Shown here piece by piece: positions 59,601 to 64,000 of a stretch of DNA of 64,000 nucleotides. The notes under the pieces are model-generated. The model did no database searches and was not told the DNA's origin. It saw only the letters and a program-made list of their open reading frames with translations. Position 1 is the first letter of the stretch, and each line of letters begins with the position of its first letter. Source of the stretch: Paractinoplanes tereljensis (GTDB lineage: Bacteria > Actinomycetota > Actinomycetes > Mycobacteriales > Micromonosporaceae); NCBI RefSeq assembly GCF_016862435.1, contig NZ_BOMY01000051.1:62001-126000 (forward strand), given 5' to 3'. Position numbers and translations under genes: made by a program.

Positions 59601-60572
59601 ATGGACGCCTACAACGAGGCCGACCTGCATCTCGCGGCCGCGGCCGCCGTTCGCGCGCCGTCGCTGCACAACAGCCAGCCGTGGTTGTTCCGCCGGTCCG
59701 GCGGGGCGATCGAGATCCTGGCCGATCCGGCCCGCCGGTTACCGTCGGTCGACCGCACCGGCTGGGCGGCCCGCATCGCCTGCGGTGCCGCCACCTTCAA
59801 CGCCCGGCTCGCGCTCGCCTCGGCCGGCCGACCGGCCGTCGTGCAGCTGCATCCCGACCCGCGTGAGCCGGGCCTGATCGCCCGGCTCACCCCGGCCGCG
59901 GAGCGCCCGCCGACCTACGCCGAGGTGGAGTTGTTCGACGCGATCCCGCGCCGGCACAGCAACCGCCAGCCGTTCTGGCCCGACCCGGTGCCGACCGACG
60001 TGCGGGTCCGGCTGCTCGAGGCGGCCCGTTCCGAGAGCAGCTGGCTGGCGCTGCTGGTCGGCACGGTCGCGGTGGCCGGCTTCTCCGAGATCGCCACCAG
60101 CGCCGACCGGGTGCTGCGCCGCGACACCGGCTACCAGGCCGAGATGGAGGCCTGGCGGCACGCGATCCCGGCCTACGCCCGGGCGCCGATGGCCGAACCG
60201 CAGGACATCCTGCCGCAGCGCTTCTTCAACGAGCGCCGCCGCGCTCCCGGCCACGACTACGAGCCGGAACCGCTGATCGGCATCCTCGGTGTGCCCGGCG
60301 ACAGCTCGGCCGACCAGAGCAACGCCGGCCAGGCCATGCAAAAGGTCCTGCTCACCGCGACCGCGGCCGGCCTGGACACGTCGCTGATCAGCCAGCCGAT
60401 CGAGGTGCCCACGGCCCGCGACCAGCTGCGCCGCGCCCTCGGCCGGCCCGGCCACCCGCAGATCGCCATCCGCTTCGGCTACGGCACCCCCGGCCACCCC
60501 ACCCCGCGCCGCGAGATGTCCGAGGTCCTCACCGGCTTGGGGACTTTGGTCCCGGGCATTCCGGGAGCTTAG
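59601..60572 (+). CDS. Acg-family nitroreductase-like protein 2
   Basis: 323 residues, a divergent paralogue of the preceding protein. APSLHNSQPWLFRRSGGAIE, IACGAATFNARLALASAGRP, DAIPRRHSNRQPFWPDPV and a C-terminal half with SQPIEVPTARDQLRRALG and PQIAIRFGYG. It is two bases downstream, hence cotranscribed. Its final codons contain the DosR-type box for the next gene. Confidence 0.9.
   Translation: MDAYNEADLHLAAAAAVRAPSLHNSQPWLFRRSGGAIEILADPARRLPSVDRTGWAARIACGAATFNARLALASAGRPAVVQLHPDPREPGLIARLTPAAERPPTYAEVELFDAIPRRHSNRQPFWPDPVPTDVRVRLLEAARSESSWLALLVGTVAVAGFSEIATSADRVLRRDTGYQAEMEAWRHAIPAYARAPMAEPQDILPQRFFNERRRAPGHDYEPEPLIGILGVPGDSSADQSNAGQAMQKVLLTATAAGLDTSLISQPIEVPTARDQLRRALGRPGHPQIAIRFGYGTPGHPTPRREMSEVLTGLGTLVPGIPGA
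60540..60553 (+). promoter_or_regulatory. DosR-type box inside the 3' end of the second Acg gene
   Basis: GGGACTTTGGTCCC; the 20 bases TTGGGGACTTTGGTCCCGGG (60537-60556) agree with the published-style DosR consensus (TTSGGGACTWWAGTCCCSAA, from memory) at 17 positions. It is 86 bases before the DoxX-like gene. A weaker half-site, AGGTGGAAGGCCCC (60578-60591), lies closer to the start, resembling paired DosR sites. Confidence 0.7.
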
Positions 60573-60639
60573 GCCCAGGTGGAAGGCCCCTACCGAGAGG
60601 AGAGTCAAGCCCAGAGAGATTGAAATCTAGGAGGAAGAA

Positions 60640-61200
60640 ATGACCACCATCGGCCGGAACAACGCGGCCCACCTCGAACAGGTGGAAGCCCCCGGCGCCA
60701 TGCTCACCAAGGCAGGCGCCCGTGTCCTAGCCGCCCTTCGGGTAGCCACCGGCTTCGTCTTCCTCTGGGCTTTCCTCGACAAGGCTTTCGGCTTCGGCTA
60801 CTCCACCCCGTCCGCCAAGGCCTGGATCAACGGCGGCAGCCCCACCAAGGGCTTCCTCGCCAGCGTCGAGGCCGGCCCGCTCAAGGGCTTCTTTCACAGC
60901 ATCGCCGGCACCCACTTCGCCAACTGGGCCTTCATGATCGGCATGCTGGGCCTCGGCCTGGCCCTGATCCTCGGCATCGGCCTGCGCGTCTCGGCCGTCG
61001 CCGGCACCCTGATGATGGCCTTCATGTGGCTGGCCGAGTGGCCGCTGGCCAGCGGCTCGTCCAACCCGCTCGTCGACTACCACGTCGTCTACGCCCTGGC
61101 CGCGATCGTCTTCGCCCTCACCTACGCCGGCCAGACCTGGGGCCTGGGCCGCATCTGGGCCAAACTCCCGATCGTCCAGAAGAACCGCTGGCTGATCTGA
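60640..61200 (+). CDS. DoxX/TQO small-subunit-like membrane protein
   Basis: 186 residues with four membrane helices: VLAALRVATGFVFLWAFLDK, FANWAFMIGMLGLGLALILG, LRVSAVAGTLMMAFMWLAEW and YHVVYALAAIVFALTYAGQT. This is the DoxX/DoxD pattern, including the FLDKAFGFGYSTP loop. Some members are thiosulfate:quinone oxidoreductase subunits, others are associated with sulfur or redox stress. AGGAGGA lies before ATG 60640. The upstream DosR-type box places it in the hypoxia group. Confidence 0.85.
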   Translation: MTTIGRNNAAHLEQVEAPGAMLTKAGARVLAALRVATGFVFLWAFLDKAFGFGYSTPSAKAWINGGSPTKGFLASVEAGPLKGFFHSIAGTHFANWAFMIGMLGLGLALILGIGLRVSAVAGTLMMAFMWLAEWPLASGSSNPLVDYHVVYALAAIVFALTYAGQTWGLGRIWAKLPIVQKNRWLI

Positions 61201-61214
61201 CCACCGAACCCCAA

Positions 61215-61240
61215 TGCCCTGCCGGCCTTCCGGCAGGGCA
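61215..61240 (+). terminator. Intrinsic terminator after the DoxX-like gene
   Basis: TGCCCTGCCGG-CCTT-CCGGCAGGGCA is a perfect 11-bp stem with a four-base loop, 14 bases after the stop codon; only a short TT follows. Confidence 0.8.
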
Positions 61241-61283
61241 TTCGCGTGCGCAGACCCATCCGGTACGCCGTGGAAGCCGCCGG

Positions 61284-61817
61284 TCAGCTCACGTGCTGGG
61301 CGATGACGCGGGCGCAGTCCAGCGATTCGGCGTGGGTGGTGTCGACCTCGACGTCGTACACGACGCCCTGGTGCACTTTCTCGGCCTGCCCAGCCGCCAT
61401 CCCGGGCGGCCGGTCACCTCGGGCGAATTCCCGCGCGGCGGCGGCCTCCGGCGCACAGTGCACGCCGACCCACAGCACCTCCAGGCCCCGCAGATGGCCA
61501 CGGAGGCGCTCCTGCGAGGTCCGGCCGCCGAGGAAGACGTCGTCGATGATGATCCGTGCGCCCGCTCGGGCCATCGCGGCCACACCCGTCGTCCAGGCGG
61601 TTTCGATCGCACGCCAGTCGTCCCCGAGGACGACCTCGCCGGCCTGCCCGAACGAGATGCCGGCACCGGACTCGAGAAGTGCGGGCGGCAGCCGGTCGAC
61701 CAGATCGTCCACGCCCAGGTTGATCCACGGCTGCGGAAGGATCGCCTTCAGACAGCGGACGATGCCGGACTTCCCGGAACTGGACCCGCCGTTCACCACG
61801 ATGACATCAGTGCCCAT
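61284..61817 (-). CDS. Chloramphenicol phosphotransferase-like protein
   Basis: 177 residues, nearly the length of the Streptomyces venezuelae enzyme (178). P loop VNGGSSSGKSGIVRCL, Asp37 in LGVDDLVDRLP at the position of the catalytic Asp, GARIIIDDVFLGG, LEVLWVGVHC and QGVVYDVEVDTTHAESLDCA all match chloramphenicol 3-O-phosphotransferase. The enzyme would phosphorylate the primary hydroxyl of chloramphenicol or a similar compound. No chloramphenicol biosynthesis genes are in view, so it would be a resistance or detoxification gene. Confidence 0.85.
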   Translation of the reverse strand: MGTDVIVVNGGSSSGKSGIVRCLKAILPQPWINLGVDDLVDRLPPALLESGAGISFGQAGEVVLGDDWRAIETAWTTGVAAMARAGARIIIDDVFLGGRTSQERLRGHLRGLEVLWVGVHCAPEAAAAREFARGDRPPGMAAGQAEKVHQGVVYDVEVDTTHAESLDCARVIAQHVS

Positions 61818-61879
61818 GCGCTGAGCTCGCCCCCAGAGATCGTGCGACCTGCCAGGCTAGTGGCTCGGCCGCCAGCCGG

Positions 61880-62251
61880 TTACCGAATATCGGCCGGACC
61901 CCCCGGTGCCGTGCCGAGGAATTCGACGGCCGCCGCCGCGCGCACCTGTTCACCAACGGCGTCGGCCAGCGCGTCGGTCACCCCGGCCGCGAGCCGGCCC
62001 AGCACGTCGGACGCGTCGGGGCGATCGAGGACGGTCGCGCGAATGCCGAACGTGACCAGCGGGGCCGGACCCTCGGCCGGCCGGCCGCCGATCCCCCACC
62101 GCCCGGCCGGGACGCCCACGAGCAGAACCTGCACGCTCTCCCGAATCCAGTCGCCGTAGACCGCGACGACGGCATCGGTGAGCCCGGCGATCAGCGCGGC
62201 CTCCCGACCGGCAAGATCGCTTTCCGGTGCATGCACGGTGAGATGAGGCAT
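61880..62251 (-). CDS. Tautomerase-family protein
   Basis: 123 residues starting MPHLTVHAP, so Pro1 is the general base after Met removal. The beta-alpha-beta unit appears in ALIAGLTDAVVAVYGDWIRE and again in VLGRLAAGVTDALADAVGEQ, consistent with a fused, two-unit tautomerase. It is divergent from a MarR-family gene with a perfect palindrome between them, so it is probably induced by the ligand of that regulator. Confidence 0.8.
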   Translation of the reverse strand: MPHLTVHAPESDLAGREAALIAGLTDAVVAVYGDWIRESVQVLLVGVPAGRWGIGGRPAEGPAPLVTFGIRATVLDRPDASDVLGRLAAGVTDALADAVGEQVRAAAAVEFLGTAPGGPADIR

Positions 62252-62288
62252 GCTGCCCTCCCCTAGGATGCCTTTGACGACAAATAAC

Positions 62289-62302
62289 CTTTGACTTCAA
62301 AG
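62289..62302. promoter_or_regulatory. MarR operator
   Basis: CTTTGACTTCAAAG is a perfect 14-bp palindrome in the 70-base gap between the tautomerase and MarR genes. A second partial match, TTTGACGACAAA (62273-62284), lies beside it. Control of both genes by the MarR protein is likely. Confidence 0.65.
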
Positions 62303-62321
62303 CTATTCGGGAGGCCGCCGA

Positions 62322-62771
62322 GTGTCAACGCCCGACAAGCTGGACGACGCCGTGCGCGAGCTGATCATGCTGCTGCCCCGGCTGGTGGGCCGGGCCAAGC
62401 GCATCACCCCGCCCGCCCGGCTGGAGGGCCTCGACCTGGCCCCGCGTCACCGGTCGCTGCTGTCCCTGCTGCTGCTCGACGGCCCGCAGACGGTGTCGGA
62501 ACTGGCCGCCCGCCTGGAGGTCGCCCCCACCACGGTGAGCCTGCTGATCGGCGACCTGAGCCGCAAGGACATCCTGGTCCGCCGCGAGGATGACGAGGAT
62601 CGCCGCCGCCGGATCGTCGACATCGCCCCCGACGCCCGCGACGCGATCTCGCAGTGGCTGTCCCCGTTCGCCGAGGCCTGGCGCCGGGCCTTGGCCCCGC
62701 TCTCCCCCACCGAACGCCAGCTGATCGTCGACACCCTGCTGACCTACGAGGCCGCCGTCTCCGACACTTGA
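62322..62771 (+). CDS. MarR-family regulator
   Basis: 149 residues from GTG 62322 (GGGAGG upstream). Winged-helix core: LLLLDGPQTVSELAARLEVA, PTTVSLLIGDLSRKDILVRR and EDDEDRRRRIVDI, the usual wing DxRxRxxxL motif. N- and C-terminal helices form the dimer interface. The neighbouring tautomerase gene and the palindrome suggest a local regulator of a small-aromatic or quinone response. Confidence 0.88.
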   Translation: MSTPDKLDDAVRELIMLLPRLVGRAKRITPPARLEGLDLAPRHRSLLSLLLLDGPQTVSELAARLEVAPTTVSLLIGDLSRKDILVRREDDEDRRRRIVDIAPDARDAISQWLSPFAEAWRRALAPLSPTERQLIVDTLLTYEAAVSDT

Positions 62772-62787
62772 CCGTGAGCGCTCACGG
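62772..62787. promoter_or_regulatory. LacI-type operator at the 3' side of the lacI gene
   Basis: CCGTGAGCGCTCACGG is a perfect 16-bp palindrome, beginning one base after the marR stop codon and five bases from the lacI stop. Its 12-base core GTGAGCGCTCAC occurs again before the gene at 63896-63907. Confidence 0.65.
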
Positions 62788-62792
62788 GGAAT

Positions 62793-63848
62793 TCAGGCCG
62801 ACTCGCGGCGCACCAGGGTGGTCGGCAGGACTCGGGAGGACGGGTGCCGGCCGGCTATCAGCTGCACCAGGACCTCGACCAGCTCGGCTGCCACCTGGGC
62901 GAGCGGCTGGCGGATGGTGGTCAGCGGGGGCATGGTCGCCGACGCGATCGCGGAGTCGTCGAAGCCGCCCACCAGCACGTCCCCGGGCACGCTGCGACCG
63001 GCCGCGTGCAACGCCTGCAGCGCCCCGACGGCCAGCAGGTCCGACGCCACGAAGACCGCGTCCAGGTCGGGATATCCGTGCAGCAAACGGTCCATCGCGG
63101 CCCGCCCGGCCTCGATGCTGTACGACTCGGCGCGAGCGATCGCGCCGTCCGGAACGGCCTCGCCCAGCACGTCGCGGAAGCCGGCCAGTCGTTCCGCCCC
63201 GCCGGGGGTGTCCGGTGGGCCGGCCACCGTGGCGAGCCGCCGGGCGCCGCGGTCCAGCAGGTACTGCGTCATCAGGCGGGCGCCGCCGCGGTCGTCGGCC
63301 GCCACGTACGGCATCAGCGGGCCGGCGGCGGGCACGCGACCGCAAATGACCACCGGCACCCCGGTCTCGTGCAGCGCGGCCGCCAACGGGTCGCCGTCGT
63401 GCATGGACACCAGCAGGACCCCGTCCACGTGGCCGCCCCGGGCGAAGTGCAGCACGCGTTCGCGCTCGTCGGCGTTGCCGGCCAGCATCAGCATCAGGCC
63501 CCGGCCCTGGGCGCCGAGCAGTGCCGTGCAGGTGCGCATCAGGCCGCCCAGCACCGGGTCCTCGAAGAGCCGGTCGGGCGGCTCGGACAGCACGAACGCG
63601 ACCGCCCCGGACCGGCGGGTGACCAGGCTGCGGGCGCTCTCGTTGACCACGTAACCGGTCTGCCGCATCGCCTCCCGCACGGCCTCGAGGGACGCCGAGC
63701 TGACGTGGTTGGCACCGTTGAGCACCCGCGACACGGTGCCGCGGGAGACGCCGGCGATCTCGGCGACGTCCTCCATGGTGGGTCCGCGGCGCTGGGCCCG
63801 CCGGGCCGCACCGCGCGATTTCGGGTGGGCGGGCGCTTCGTCGGACAT
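62793..63848 (-). CDS. LacI-family transcriptional regulator
   Basis: 351 residues. Helix-turn-helix at 24-48 (TMEDVAEIAGVSRGTVSRVL) with the hinge SARSLVTRRSG, then a periplasmic-binding-like effector domain (VDGVLLVSMHDGDPLAAALH, DAVFVASDLLAVGALQALHA, DVLVGGFDDSAIASATMPPL). It is divergent from a gene for a Tat-exported protein at 63938. Identical operator cores on both sides of lacI, about 1.1 kb apart, would allow DNA looping and autorepression. The inducer is probably a sugar. Confidence 0.9.
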   Translation of the reverse strand: MSDEAPAHPKSRGAARRAQRRGPTMEDVAEIAGVSRGTVSRVLNGANHVSSASLEAVREAMRQTGYVVNESARSLVTRRSGAVAFVLSEPPDRLFEDPVLGGLMRTCTALLGAQGRGLMLMLAGNADERERVLHFARGGHVDGVLLVSMHDGDPLAAALHETGVPVVICGRVPAAGPLMPYVAADDRGGARLMTQYLLDRGARRLATVAGPPDTPGGAERLAGFRDVLGEAVPDGAIARAESYSIEAGRAAMDRLLHGYPDLDAVFVASDLLAVGALQALHAAGRSVPGDVLVGGFDDSAIASATMPPLTTIRQPLAQVAAELVEVLVQLIAGRHPSSRVLPTTLVRRESA

Positions 63849-63868
63849 CGGTGCACGATAACGCGCCC

Positions 63869-63907
63869 TTGACAGGAAACGTAGCGCCGGGCACCGTGAG
63901 CGCTCAC
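63869..63907 (+). promoter_or_regulatory. Promoter and LacI-type operator of the downstream gene
   Basis: TTGACA (63869-63874) is a consensus -35 box. The palindrome GTGAGCGCTCAC (63896-63907) occupies the place of the -10 region and start site, so bound repressor would block transcription of the gene at 63938. Confidence 0.6.
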
Positions 63908-63937
63908 AGTCTCCTTCGGACCGAGGAGCTCCTCAAT

Positions 63938-64000
63938 ATGTCGTCGTCCTCCATCACCCGCCGCGGGCTGCTCGCCGGCGCCGGCGGCCTCGCGTTATCG
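63938..64000 (+). CDS. Start of a Tat-exported protein (cut by the window edge)
   Basis: Only 21 codons are visible: MSSSSITRRGLLAGAGGLAL and one Ser. RRGLL followed by a hydrophobic stretch is a twin-arginine signal. GAGGAG lies before ATG 63938. Its position after a LacI-type operator suggests a sugar-binding protein or a glycoside hydrolase; the function cannot be read from this part. Confidence 0.7.
   Translation, partial: MSSSSITRRGLLAGAGGLALS

Overview
The window is high-GC actinobacterial DNA. A complete ergothioneine operon, a conservon (NIT histidine kinase, roadblock, DUF742 and GTPase), a DosR/DosS pair, many GTG starts and several secreted or membrane-anchored proteins point to a soil actinomycete. 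Micromonosporaceae (Actinoplanes-like) is my inference; no rRNA or other species marker is present. I saw no tRNA, rRNA, CRISPR array, intact insertion sequence or phage.

Layout. A truncated glycosyltransferase (1-443) precedes egtABCD (700-4920) and a SigK/RskA-type sigma/anti-sigma pair (4999-6272). Two tandem paralogous membrane diguanylate cyclases follow (6269-8946), then an SDR gene, a RelA/SpoT-domain gene overlapping a small partner gene (9759-11134), an aldo-keto reductase with a flavin monooxygenase, and an ABC-F gene with a candidate leader peptide. From 15360 to 25556 lies an IclR-associated catabolic cluster: two SDRs, a double HbpS/GlcG-fold protein, a ketopantoate-reductase-like enzyme, a ribose-type ABC importer, a bicovalent-flavin oxidase, a VOC protein and an FMN reductase with a zinc ribbon. 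Two similar palindromes tie its two transcription units together. The substrate is not recognisable.

The middle (25.6-45 kb) is a mosaic: secreted hydrolase, TetR/hydrolase pair, a deletion scar joining a headless ABC ATPase to a headless TIR domain, a P-type ATPase, a pectate-lyase-like protein, the conservon, a 1-kb non-coding island of repeats, and a secreted HNH nuclease fused to a P domain. At 45193-45782 there is a heavily deleted pyruvate formate-lyase gene.

The right part is organised around hypoxia. DosR (56172-56816) and DosS (56897-58585) are divergent. Five close matches to a DosR-type box (GGGACYWWNGGYCC) lie before dosR/dosS, cydABDC, two Acg-family nitroreductase genes, a DoxX-like gene and the pfl remnant. 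Cytochrome bd, its CydDC exporter, nitroreductases and the DoxX protein would therefore be induced together when oxygen falls. The end holds a chloramphenicol-phosphotransferase-like gene, a MarR/tautomerase pair and a LacI regulator with identical operators on both sides, next to the start of a Tat-exported protein.
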